Positions 45,749 to 56,546 of a stretch of DNA of 64,000 nt are shown here, piece after piece. The stretch's first letter is position 1. Each line of letters starts with the position of its first letter. Source of the stretch: Diplolepis rosae (Eukaryota; Arthropoda; Insecta; Hymenoptera; Diplolepididae). The translations under genes and the position numbers were made by a program. Below the pieces are notes generated by a model, which worked only from the letters and a program-made list of their open reading frames with translations, had not been told where the DNA came from and did no database searches. Where the stretch lies: NCBI GenBank assembly GCA_030998225.1, contig JAPYXD010000716.1, positions 2,046,001 through 2,110,000 on the forward strand. Direction: 5' to 3'.

Positions 45749-47593
45749 ATGTTCCATCTTATTGTCGCATTTATAATCAGCTTTAATGCTAAAGGTTAGT
45801 GTCACAAAAACAAAAATCGATCAAAATTGCAGCAGCTAATTAATTTTTGTATTATTTTTCCACAATTTCAAGTGATAACCTCATCTCTACTAGAAGGTAA
45901 AATTTTTCATGGAGTACCAGTACCACTAAGATCGGTCAGATTCATGGCTTCTTTAAGAATAAATGCGATTCATTTTGGCGGCGGAGCTTTGATTTCAGAC
46001 TCATACATTTTAACAGCAGCTGAATGTATAGAAACTATTAGAATCCATGGCGGAGATAATTTTGCTAATACTACTGTTTTGCTCGGAACGAGCTTTCGTT
46101 CAGGACCTGGAGTAGTAATTAATGTGAAAAACGTAGATCACCATGATCAGTATAACCCTATTTATCCATGGGAAACTAGTGCTTTTGATGTAGGGCTCAT
46201 TCTGGTTAGTATTGGGATTAAATAGTACACGAATAGAAATTTCATAGTTGAAAGTACAATTTCTGACGGTAAAAAAGAACCATTAGGAATTTCTCCCAGT
46301 TAGTCTAAAAAATATGCTACTTAATATAACATGTTTCGGGAAATATCACCAAGAATGATGGTAAAAATTGAAAATTCATATGCCAACTTTTTTCGGACAA
46401 AATATACCTTTAAAGATATGTATGCATATCTTTCGCGTTTACATTATAAAACATTCCATAGGTTGAAATATTACTTTCACGCATTTACGGAATATTATAA
46501 TCATAACGTTCGAAAAAGTCCCCATCAGAGTTCAAACGTTGGAATCGTAGATGGTACTTTTTCTTCTCCTTAATTGGCGCGTCGAACAATCAGCTACCAG
46601 CAAACTTCGGATGACGTGTAATCAGCCACGCTGTTACAGCAATACACGTTCCAAAATTTGGAACCGTAATTGCGTAATTGCCACTTGACCCAAAATAAAT
46701 GAAGGGAATCGACAAGGAGCAATAAAGATCAACAGTGGCACTACGAAATGATGGTAAAAATTTGAATCAATGTTTTCATTTTCACGACAGGCAGCGAGTA
46801 ATGATTGACATAATAAACTTTACCATTATGATGGGACTTTTTCGCAACTTTTTCCTATAGTTCTGATTTACTCTCCAAGATGGTACTTCTTCTAACGAAA
46901 CGTAATACACTTAGCCATCAATTTTCTTTCGTGTAGCCAATAAAATTGTACAATTACAACCAAAAGTAATCATTCCAGCTTGAACACCCTGTACAAGAGA
47001 CGAATCTCATACGTAAAATTACTATACCAGATTCAATAACTACAAATGAATCAGAAAACTTCGTATATGGATGGGGCTCTGAAGAACATATCTATACAGA
47101 TGATACATCCCTCGATGTAACAATGTCATCTGCATTAAATATGATGGGTGTTAATTTGATACCGAACCATGTATGTAGAAATATTTATGAGAATATAACA
47201 TTTGATATGGAAAGACAGTTATGTGGACTTGGATGGGAAAATAGTTCACTTGCTGAGGTAATTTTTTTCATTGATTTCAGTATCTCAAAAATATTTGTCA
47301 AGTAAAATTTTGTGAATTTAACCTTCCTATATTTTTACACTTTACAGGGAGACTTTGGCAGTCCTTTAACGTCGAGTTTGGGACTTATTGGAATTGCTAC
47401 ACGTGTTTTAATATCGAAACCATATCCTCTTTCATATTCTCTCTTCGTTAAAGCCATTGGCTTAGACGATTACATTAAGACAGCAAAAGTTCGATTAAAT
47501 GATAGAACTTTACATAGTATTACAAGAAAACGTACTGATGAAGAATGTCTTGCCAACAGCAGCAAACGTCAAAGAGATGTTCATCACTATTAA
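45749..47593 (+). CDS. SPH-6: secreted inactive S1 serine protease homologue, most altered core
   Basis: Exons 45749-45794, 45873-46204, 46979-47257 and 47348-47593 give 300 aa. The usual start (ATGAAGATG) has become ATAAAGATG, so translation should begin two codons later and the signal peptide is short (MFHLIVAFIISFNA). HFGGGALIS has lost Cys42 while the Cys58 equivalent remains unpaired. LTAAEC gives Glu66 for His57, a replacement unique in the array. AFDVG keeps Asp121, YGWGSE follows, and GDFGSP gives Phe222 for Ser195. The tail is basic with one Cys (ITRKRTDEECLANSSKRQRD), close to SPH-9 and SPH-10. Intron 2 is enlarged (774 bp). A poly-A signal lies at 47670. Confidence 0.83.
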
Positions 47594-47669
47594 GTATTAG
47601 TACAATTGTTTCCAATACTTGTGAAGTGGAATATAAAGATTTAAACATGTAACGATTATATTCTGAGAA

Positions 47670-47675
47670 AATAAA
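47670..47675 (+). promoter_or_regulatory. Poly-A signal of SPH-6
   Basis: AATAAA in AAAATAAAGCATTTCTATCT, 77 nt after the stop, nearly identical to the SPH-4 context. Confidence 0.65.
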
Positions 47676-48092
47676 GCATTTCTATCTAAAATATTTATTC
47701 TTTTTTTCCGAGTTCAATTCCTATAATTCCATCTTATCGACATTAAAATAAATCATACAAGATATTGATGCCAATCATCTGAAAAGTTGAATTTTGAAAC
47801 TATATTTTATTTGAAAATTTCAATTTATTGAAAAAATATGTAGTTAGATTTCCATTTGACGAATTAACTTGCACGTGTGTTAATGATAATTCATAAACAT
47901 TTCTGAAAGGTTAAAACTATAAAAGATGGTAGCGTATTTTTTCATATTCTTGTTTAATATTATCTGATTTAACAATTATGCAACAGACAAATAGAACACG
48001 TATGGAAAACTGAGAGATTATGAGATTTATAATTTGGATTTTTATCCGAAGTATTTACAACCATGTTTTACATATCAGTTAGTACGTATTAA
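47676..48092. other. AT-rich intergenic DNA, nothing recognised
   Basis: It should hold the promoter region of SPH-7. No element could be supported. Confidence 0.4.
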
Positions 48093-50627
48093 ATGAAGAT
48101 GAAGATTATAATTTTGTGGCTCATATCAGCCTTTATAATTGGTGCTAATGCTAAAGGTAAATGTCGTAAAAGTTGACATTTGCAACTGAAAACTTAAACA
48201 AATTCCATTCAAAAAAGTTTTGGAAATATCAGACTCTTTAAATCAGAAATAGAACGAAAAGTGAAAGACGCAGAATATCATAATCAGTTTGATCCTAATA
48301 ATAGATAGATAATCAAGTAGGGTTATCCGACACTGACGATCAGAACGACATCGTTCCAGTGTCGGTTTTCCAGTACTGGATTCCGACACTGGACCGACAT
48401 CGTTTATACAACCGGAACGACGTCGTTCCTATGTAAGGTCCTCAGTACCTGATTGCAGACATGAAACCGGTGTCGATTCAGTAGCGGAATGATGTCGGCA
48501 ATCCAGTACTGAATTGCAGACTTAAAACCATTGTTGAATCGACACTGAATTCCAATTTTTATTTCATATGTATAAATAAAGATGAGCAAAACCCAAATTT
48601 CTTAAGTATCAATGGATTTCTTATAATCACTGTTGCAAATTTTATTTTGTAAAATTCATCATAATTATTTTCAATCGAAAATAATGATTTTAATTAAGCA
48701 ATTTTATTGAATTTGGTAATTGGATAAGTTATTCATGAAAATAGTTCCATTAAAAATTCATATAATTTTTTTAGACTTTTTTAATTTGTACTAAAATTCT
48801 AGTTAATTTTAATTAATTACAATAACTAATTAATCAATTTTAATTAATTTAAAAAACTAATTATATAGCCTAAATTAATAAAAATAACTAATTAATTAAT
48901 TTCAATTCATTAAAATTAATTTTTAGTTAATTTCAATCGATTTTAAATCACTTAAATTTGCATTTTTATGTCAATAAATATAAATTTTAATAAATTTTTG
49001 TAATTTTTTATAAAATAGTAAATTTTGGTACTTTAAACTTGGAACCTTACAGTTCTAAAGTAAATCATATTTTATTAGTCTCAATATACCTGAATATCCT
49101 TTGCAAAGGATATTTAGAAACATGTGGTAGCCAGCCGCTTATTTTTCGTTGCTTTTCCGGATATGAAATGTCTTACTCAAGTAGTGTATTATTCTTTTTT
49201 GAACGTAGAGGCTGTTTACATATCGGTGCGGTGAAAAAATGAATGATATAAATAGTAAAATAGAACAAAATCGGAAAAGATCACGCGAGTATACCAGGAA
49301 GCATCGTATCTTGAAAAGACATTTAGTGAGAAACAAAATAGTTGAAAGTGAGTGTGCATTAAAAAGACAAAAGACTCAAGAATTAAATAGTTGTTTTGAA
49401 AGTGAAATTTACAGTTCCAATAATATAAGTGAGAATAACTCGAATTTTCATAGTGCTAATGATATTAACGAAACGCAGACGCAATATGAGTAAGGAGGGA
49501 TGAAGCGAGATTGAAAATGGAAAAATTAGTTTGTTTTTATATTTATTAGTATTGATTAGAAGCTTCGAAATTCGATTTAAATCAATATTGTGAAAACTAA
49601 ATTATTGTTTATATTTATTGTATTTAAAATTCCGATACCAAATAAGCGTCGTCCTTTGATAATAGAACAATATTGGAGTCCAGTATCGGAACGATATTGA
49701 AATCCAGTAACGAAACGATGTTGGAATCCAGTATCGGAACGATGTTGGAATCGAGTATCGGAACGATGTTGGGATCCTATGTCGGAACGATGTTGACATC
49801 CAGTACCGAATCGGTCTTACATTTCGACATTCATCCGAAACCGATCCAGTGTCGGAAACCTATGTCGTTCCGACACTGAAATGTCGGCTGCCGACATCAG
49901 AACGACATTGTTCCAATACTGGAACCCCACTTGGACAGTGCTTTTAATATAGGAATCATTCTGGTACGTCTTATCATTTAAAAGAAGTAATTCATTGCAT
50001 GACTAAAAAGTAAATTATTTTTTCCAGCTTAATAAAGCTATACAGGTCGAAAATTTAACAAATTATATCTCCTATTCAAATTTGAATACTATAAGTGCAG
50101 AAAACCTCATAGTTGGGTGGGGCTCTGAGCAAATTGAACGCTATGATTTTCCTGTAAAGTATGTAAGAATGTCATCTAATTTGAAAAAAATGGATGCCTT
50201 GATTTTAAACTACGATAAATGTCGCTATTTGTATCAGAATTTACCATTTGATTCGACGAAACAGGCATGTGCATATTCATTGGATGATACTAAAACTTCA
50301 CTGATAATTGTCTTCATTAGTTTTAACGACCTTAAAATGTTTGTGAAGAAAATCTCTGAAAACTTAGTCTTCTCATATATTTTACAGGGAGACGCGGGCA
50401 ATCCTTTTGTAATGGGAGATACACTTTTTGGAATCGTTACAGAAGTAACAACAAGATTACTTTTATTAGCAACTCTTGTTGTCAAGGTGTCTGCGTTCGA
50501 AGATTACATTCGGCAAGCAATGAAGCGCTTAATTACAAATCAAAACTCGCAATCAAGAAAACGTTTTAATGAACAATGTGATGATATTAACATTAAACTC
50601 AACAAATTTGATCATTTCTTTTTGTAA
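48093..50627 (+). pseudogene. SPH-7: disrupted serine protease homologue
   Basis: The signal exon is intact (48093-48156, MKMKIIILWLISAFIIGANA with a good donor). Exon 2 survives only as two scraps: RKVKDAEYHNQFDPNN followed by a stop (about 48250-48308), and SAFNIGIIL (about 49934-49962), with a 1.6-kb element between. The Asp102 equivalent has become Asn. Exon 3 (about 50028-50303, VGWGSE) is intact, but its donor reads AT instead of GT. The former intron is stop-free, so the frame runs from exon 3 straight into exon 4 (50388-50627, GDAGNP, Ala for Ser195). The basic Cys tail is present (SRKRFNEQCDD). A shortened transcript is conceivable, but the gene cannot make a normal SPH. Confidence 0.8.
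48314..49933. mobile_element. Foldback-type element inserted in SPH-7 exon 2
   Basis: The ends CAAGTAGGGTTATCC and the inverse of CAAGTGGGGTTCCAG are followed inward by related sequence rich in CCGACACTG and CGACATCGTTCC. Near the right end, from about 49670, there are about six 24-bp tandem copies of GGAACGATGTTGGAATCC plus AGTATC. The centre is very AT-rich (48600-49020). A plus-strand frame at 49239-49493 (84 aa, basic start MNDINSKIEQNRKRSREYTR) may be remains of an element-encoded protein. I do not recognise the family, and no target duplication is obvious. Confidence 0.65.
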
Positions 50628-50642
50628 TTGTAAAATCTTTTT

Positions 50643-50826
50643 AAATTTATGGCTACTTTAAAAATGAATATGATGCATTTTTGGGGTAGATTTTCAATTT
50701 TTCAAAAATGTTGGGATTTGAAATAAGATGCAATTTCGATCTTAAAAACTTGTGCTTACAACGTAGGTGTTACTCTAATAATGAAAATAATTTTTTTAAC
50801 TCGATAAAGTTATTCTTGAGAATACC
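50643..50826 (+). pseudogene. SPH remnant between SPH-7 and SPH-8
   Basis: Just after the SPH-7 stop, KFMATLKMNMMHFWG matches the KFMASLxxNxxHFCG segment of exon 2, with Cys42 changed to Trp. At about 50800 CTCGATAAAGTTATTCTTGAGA matches the start of exon 3 (LDKVILE). The rest is gone. This marks an extra gene copy that once lay here. Confidence 0.6.
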
Positions 50827-50830
50827 TGTA

Positions 50831-51675
50831 TAAGTATACCTGTATTATTTTTTAAACAATAAAAACTTTTAACATTTAATTTTTTTTTAACTAAGTTAAA
50901 TGGGCTATTTTGGTCATTTAAAAAAATTTATTCGTATTTGTTAACAGGATTGGTCTCTAAAGTTATGTAATTCTTATCAAGACTCTATTCAAGAAAAAAC
51001 TATCAAGAAAATTATTGTTAGGCATATTTTTTAAGAATGTACAAACATTTGTTTGAGACTATTAATCATCTTTTGCGCTTGATGTTTTTATTGACAATAT
51101 ATCACTCGCAAAAATTATTTGACATATTTGCTATTTAAAGCCTCTCTATGAGTGACGTGTACAGATGCCACTTTATTATTTATATTTTTATGATAAAAAG
51201 TTTTGTCGCAGAAAAAATGGTTTTTATGCTCTTAATTGTGCAATTGATCGCAATATGTAATAAATTATGATGAAACATCTGTTAAATTATTAATCCAATT
51301 TTTAAACATCTGAAATATATTATTTTTGCTGGTAAAAATATCATGTTATATTTTTGATAATGTTTCAGATTAGGAATGAATTGCTGTCAGAAAAGAGATC
51401 CGATTAGATTTTATTTATGACAAATCATCTCGTCGCATAATTATCGCACGCGTCTTAATCATACATCATAAACATACTTTTGAAAAGTTAACCCTTTAAA
51501 AATGAAATCAAATCTTTTCCATGTAGTTACTTTAGTATTTTCTTACACTACGGTTCCACAAAAAGCAAATGGAACGCATCAGATAAAACTGAGTCGTAAC
51601 AGAATTGCAGATCTGTTGCAATAAAAATAAAGACAACACTACGCTTCAGAGGTTAGTTATAAAAAATAATTAAGG
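50831..51675. other. AT-rich intergenic DNA, nothing recognised
   Basis: A sequence near 51150 (CCTCTATGAGTGACGTGTACAG) resembles one at about 10898 downstream of SPH-1, suggesting shared duplicated flanks. No gene seen. Confidence 0.4.
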
Positions 51676-52351
51676 ATGAAGATTTCAATTTTATGGCTCA
51701 TCCCTGCCTTCATAATCGGCGCTGAAGCTGAAAATAATTTTTCAAAAACTAAAGTATGATAAATAGTATAAAACTCATAAAAAACCCGAAAGTAGTGCTT
51801 TTGATACTGGAGTAATCCTAGTGAGTTTTAACACTGAACAAAAACAATTAATTTTATGACTAGAAACAGAAAAAACATTGTAGATTAATGAACCTATAAA
51901 CGATATGGAATTAGCAAATGAAATTACTTATTTAAATTTAGAACCTAAATTTAATGTACCACGTGATATAGTTGGGTGGGGCTCTGAAAAATTAGTGCAT
52001 ACAAATTTTCCCATCGAATTTGTAACAATGTCACGAGTTTTGGAACAAATGCCTATCAGAATGGCACACGAAAAAGCTTGTGTCCATCATTATGAAAATA
52101 TCAAATTTGACGAGGAAAGACTGGCTTGTGGATATGGACTAGGTAATGAATTAACTTCTAGGGTAAGTGACTTCATCAACTTGAGTTACTTTTAAATATT
52201 TTTCAAGCAACATTTCTCATATTCTTTACAGGGAGACATTGGCAATCCTATTTTAAGAGAGAATAAACTTATGGAAATGGTCACAGGAATAACAACATCA
52301 AAAAGAAATACGCTACCCACTCTTTTTATCAAAGTTTTGAAGTTTAAATAG
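51676..52351 (+). pseudogene. SPH-8: disrupted serine protease homologue
   Basis: The signal exon (MKISILWLIPAFIIGAEA) ends in GAAAATAA where paralogues have AAAGGTAA, so the donor is lost. All of exon 2 but its last codons (ESSAFDTGVIL, about 51791-51821) is deleted, removing the His57 region. Exon 3 (51884-52162, VGWGSEKLV) and exon 4 (from 52232, GDIGNP with Ile for Ser195) are well kept. A TAG at 52349-52351 replaces the codon after LKFK, just before YIEKAKIRS. Readable homology continues to about 52380. Confidence 0.82.
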
Positions 52352-52804
52352 TATATTGAAAAAGCAAAGATTCGCTCAAATTCATTCGGATTGATGTCTC
52401 GGAATTAATCGGTTCAAGTCGGATTGATTTTTGACCATTTTTCATCACTCGAGATACAAAACCTTTTTTGGATTGATTCGGAATGATTCGCATTGGATCG
52501 AGTACAGATAACCTGAGACGTGGCGATTTTCGACTACATCTCTATTTTGTTTAAAAATATTTACTTATAGGAGAGAAATTTGTTTATTTTCTCATTTTAC
52601 GTGTCCAATCAAGAAAGTTTTAATGATTGTTCATTCACAATATTTGCATAAGATTAAAATTATTGAAAACAATCGCTTTCCCTTTCAGAGGTAATTTAGT
52701 ATTATCTCAACCTGAAGCACAATAATTTTGACACATTTTTCACTTTCACAATAATTACTTCTAACGCAACGCTGCAGACATCAATTACGAAAAAATAATT
52801 TAGG

Positions 52805-55800
52805 ATGAAGATTTTAATTTTGTGCCTTATTACTATCTTCCAACTTTGCGCTACTGCCAAAGGTAAATATCTCAAAAACTAGAATACCTAGTAATTTCAA
52901 GTAGTAATTGTGGTAGAAACTGCCACTTTATCTAACAGAATTTGATGTGAGTTTTTTGCCACAATCACTGCGAAAAAAATGGAGACACTCAATAATTTTT
53001 CGACAAACAACGCTATACAATATAACTTTCGTCTAAATTATCCAGAAGATTTGTCATTTGCAAAAATTTTGAAAGTTTAAATGAAAGGTTCAGTTTCGAA
53101 AAATGCAATCTACGTCTAAAACATGCAATTGACAAAAAAATGTCAAGAGGAAAAATTGGTCACCTGAAAGAATAAATCAATTTTCCCTCGATAATTATTG
53201 TTCTATTAGATTAGAAACTTGATTGAGAAAAATTATATTAAATACTAAAAAATCCATATGTGACGCGATCCGAGAAAAGGGACCTTCGAGGCAAAAAATC
53301 AATTTTAGGATTATGATTGATTCTATAAGTTCCTGAGCTGATCTTTCTAGGGGTGCAATCAGAAATGCTGTATCTGCATTATTTAAAAAAATATAAATTA
53401 TTAAAAAAGAGTCTGCAAACGCGTGCGGATCGGCAGCTCGACTCCTCTACTCTTTTTCTTCTCCTTCCACTTCCCCCACTACTCGCCACGTCCCCTGCGC
53501 AGAGCTCTATGCTTCGCAGAATCAACGTGCTTGCTGCAACGTGCTTCATTGTGATTAGGTTATGACAAAGGAAGAGAGTTGAGGAAAACAGGGTAACTGT
53601 AAGAAGTGGGGGTTAGAATCCCACACTTAGACTTCTTCTCCGCTCCTTCCCCTCGAGTTCGAGATTTCTTGAATGGTTCATCGTGCAAAATTTTACTTTT
53701 GCCTAGGAGATCCCTTGTCTCGGATCGCGTCACATATTCTTTCACTCAAGGGTCTCAAATCGTAGAGATCCAATTAAAATTCTTGAAGTCAAATTTTAGA
53801 TAAAACTAACAACTTTTAATTGGCAATGAAAATGAAAACTATTTTGTGGCCTTTGGTTATGTTTTCCAGAACAACTACTGATTTTGGGCGACCAGAGCGT
53901 TCAACGTCATCGGTGTTTGTACGACCGCATTTAAATTCGTCATACCAGTCAATGATTGTTGATTTATCTGGTGCAAAGTCGCCATAACGCTTATCAGGCC
54001 ACTGCTTTGCTTCAACATTATTTTTTCCCATTAAAAAACAATGTTTGCTTGAGACTCGAAACTCTTTTTTGTCCATTGTTTTGAAAATGACAAAAATTTC
54101 TTCAGCAAAACCCTTGTAACTTCTGATCTAAACATCAGATTGTCATGAAATTTTGCCACTTAATGTTTGAAGGTTGGTACTATCCAGAAATCATATGGAT
54201 TTGACAACAGTGATGCCATCTAAAGGGTGATCAATTTAGAGGTATAGGATTTTAAATTTAAATAAAACAACGAAAATTCAAATTGATAGGGCAATCTTTT
54301 TTACTTTTGTGTAGAACCATTCACGACATTTATTTTTTAAGGATAACCCCTTTCAAATGTTGGCCGCAACTGCGCTTTAATTCGTCCATCCGTAAACACC
54401 AATTTTGAATGACTCGCTCGAGGACTTCGGTCGGTATCTCGCTAATAACTTCAGTAATGTTGGCTTCCAATGCCTCAATAGTAGCTGGTTTAACCACAAA
54501 ACATTTAGACTTTAAATACCCCCACAAATAAAAGTCCAAAGGTGTGATATCACACGATCTTGGAGGCCAATCCACCGGTCCGAGACGAGAGATAAATTGC
54601 TCACCGACACGACTACGCAGTAAATCCATTGTTTCACGGGCTGTATGACATGTAGCGCCGTATTTTTCTTGGATTAGCTGTATTTTATACGCTTTCAAAC
54701 CAAGATCTTTGCGTAAAATCGCCCAAGTAGTGCCATAAGATAGGCCAAGTTGTTGAGATCGGCGTCGAATAGATTCTTCCGGGTCTTCGGAAAAACTCTC
54801 ATTTACAGCCGCAATATTCTCTAAAGCTCGGGCTGTACGTGGTCTAATCGGTCGAGTATCATCCAATAATGTTAAATTATTCTCGAGTTTGCCGATGGTA
54901 TGCTGAATATTGCGTTCGGTAGGACGATTATGTACACCATAAATTGGCCTGAGTGTGCGATAAACACTTTTCACAGAGCGTCCATTTTCGTAATATAATT
55001 GTACGATTTGTAAACGTTGTTGAGGCTTAAGTCTTTCCATGATGAAATGTCAATAAAAACTGAATAAAATTGTGTATTTAGTTTGACAGTAGTCACGCGT
55101 GACATTTAAATAAAACCCTTTTGGAAAAAGTACCTCCAATTTGATCACACTTTATATGTCAGACCGGAAACTTATTGGGTGTTGTGTTAATTGGATATGT
55201 TTTTCTGATGCCAAAAGAGAAATTTTTCTACTTATAATAGCTAATTAATCGTTGTGTCATTTGTAGTAATTAAAAAATCTCTATTGGAAGAAAAAATTGT
55301 TTTTGGTGAACCAGTAGCTACAGGAACAATGAAATTCATGGCTTCGATAAATATACAAACTCTCCATGTTTGCGGTGGATGTTTGATTTCGACAATGCAC
55401 ATTTTAACAGTAGGTCAATGTATATTTATTATTTACACGGCAGGTGGGCGTGAATATAATGAGACTCAAGTTTTCCTTGGAAATATCGAACTCTCCGGAA
55501 CTGGATTAGTGCGCAGTGTGAAAGACTTAGAACATCATGATCAGTTTAATCCTTTTGATAAATTCGCAACCAGTGCTTTTGATATAGGAATAATTCTGGT
55601 ACGTCTTTTCATTAAAAAAAGAAATTAATTCTATATTCAAAAAGTGTAATGATTTTTCTAGCTCAATCAAGCTATACCAGACACGAATTCAGCAAGTGAA
55701 ATTCCATATACGAATTCGGAAGCTGCAGAAGGACCGACTGATATAGTTGGCTGGGGATCTGAACAACTTTTAAGATCATGTCATTCCTTCCTCTCTGTGA

Positions 55801-56261
55801 AAATGTCATTTGTTTTGAAGAAAATGAATACTTATATTTTAGACGACTGTATATGCTGTAATTATTATAGGAATTTGATAACAGTTGACGTGACAAAACA
55901 AGCATGTGGAGTTGGATGGTATGGTGCCTCAACTTCTAAGGTGATACCTTCGTCAACTTTAGTCACCTCTATAATATTAGTAAAGGAACTCTTCGACAAA
56001 TTAGTATTTTGATATATTTTACAGGGAGATATGGGTAATCCTCTTGTAAGAAATGGCACAGTTATTGGAATCGTTTCAGAAGTAACACTATCAGACTTTA
56101 CATTACCTACTCTTTTCATCAAGGTGTCTGCGTTTGAAGATTACATTACGAAAGCAAAGAATCGCTTAATTGAAAATCAAGATTTGGAGAAGAAGAGACG
56201 CAATAATGAAGAATGTACTGAAAGTAGCAATAGACACCCAAATGTTGGTATTTCCCTTTAG
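52805..56261 (+). CDS. SPH-9: secreted inactive S1 serine protease homologue
   Basis: Exons 52805-52862, 55267-55598, 55662-55940 and 56025-56261 join in the usual phases to give 301 aa. The signal peptide is MKILILCLITIFQLCATA. EKIVFG starts the domain. HVCGGCLIS, LTVGQC (Gln70 for His57), AFDIG (Asp125), VGWGSE and GDMGNP (Met226 for Ser195) follow. Exon 3 has two extra Cys (DDCICCNYY) beside the normal pair. The tail is basic with a Cys (KKRRNNEECTESSNRH). Intron 1 is 2.4 kb because of an inverted-repeat element and two nested transposons. The donor of intron 3 is GTGATA, weaker than in the paralogues. No AATAAA is obvious shortly after the stop. Confidence 0.83.
53259..53734. mobile_element. 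476-bp inverted-repeat element in SPH-9 intron 1
   Basis: TGTGACGCGATCCGAGAAAA at left returns inverted as TGTCTCGGATCGCGTCACA at right, with TA flanks. The inside includes a GC-rich patch and GGGGGTTAGAATCCC, which resembles a tRNA T-arm. It may have captured a SINE. No transposase. Confidence 0.75.
54233..55152 (-). mobile_element. 920-bp Tc1/mariner-family deletion derivative
   Basis: Inverted ends AGGGTGATCAATTTAGAGGTA and the inverse of AGTGTGATCAAATTGGAGGTA, with TA on both sides. It carries the 236-aa frame listed separately. It is inserted in an older mariner within SPH-9 intron 1. Confidence 0.85.
54330..55040 (-). CDS. Internally deleted transposase, open 236-aa frame
   Basis: MERLKPQQRLQIVQLYYENG begins an intact N-terminal helix-turn-helix DNA-binding region. 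The frame jumps at about KIQLIQEKYGATCHTAR from the HTH part to the C-terminal catalytic part (PPRSCDITPLDFYLWGYLKS), ending RSCGQHLKGVILKK. By comparison with full-length relatives of this family (about 340 aa, from recall), about 100 residues with the first catalytic Asp are missing, yet the deletion keeps frame and no stop occurs. The protein could bind the element's ends but not transpose. Such products can act as repressors; that role is inference. It could also simply be a young deletion copy. Confidence 0.7.
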   Translation of the reverse strand: MERLKPQQRLQIVQLYYENGRSVKSVYRTLRPIYGVHNRPTERNIQHTIGKLENNLTLLDDTRPIRPRTARALENIAAVNESFSEDPEESIRRRSQQLGLSYGTTWAILRKDLGLKAYKIQLIQEKYGATCHTARETMDLLRSRVGEQFISRLGPVDWPPRSCDITPLDFYLWGYLKSKCFVVKPATIEALEANITEVISEIPTEVLERVIQNWCLRMDELKRSCGQHLKGVILKK

Positions 56262-56546
56262 GACCTTGTACGATTGTTTCAAATACTGATAAAGTGAGGT
56301 ATAAATCTTCAAATGTGTAATGATTATTTCCAAATAACTAAATACTGTTCTCTAAAATTCAAATCCTTCTTTCTCCAAATTCCTTTATTATTATCAAATT
56401 TATGAGACACTTTTTAAATGAGGTCATTCTCTACAAATAAACTTCAACGAGCCTCATTGTGCCATTTTGAACTGAAGTATAAACTTTTAGAAAATTTCTT
56501 TAATTTGAAACGCTTTTAAGGTACATGCGTTCGTTCACTTAAAATG
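56262..56546. other. Intergenic DNA after SPH-9
   Basis: Nothing recognised. Confidence 0.4.

Larger units (their letters stand above)
53816..55188 (-). mobile_element. Mariner remnant interrupted by a second transposon
   Basis: The minus strand reads a transposase N terminus (53816-54076: KKEFRVSSKHCFLMGKNN, KSTIIDWYDEFKCGRT, ERSGRPKSV), related to the 11256-12537 mariner. Sequence upstream of that start (AAGGTTGGTACT ... TGATGCCATC) continues after the insertion as TATATGTCAGACCGGAAACTTATT, matching the end of the 11256-12537 element. The 920-bp element at 54233-55152 therefore landed inside this mariner. The catalytic part is missing. Confidence 0.75.

Noticed and set aside
49673..49879. 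Protein with GTMLESSI repeats
   Set aside because: It is the translation of a 24-bp tandem repeat within a transposable element. The opposite strand is open too.
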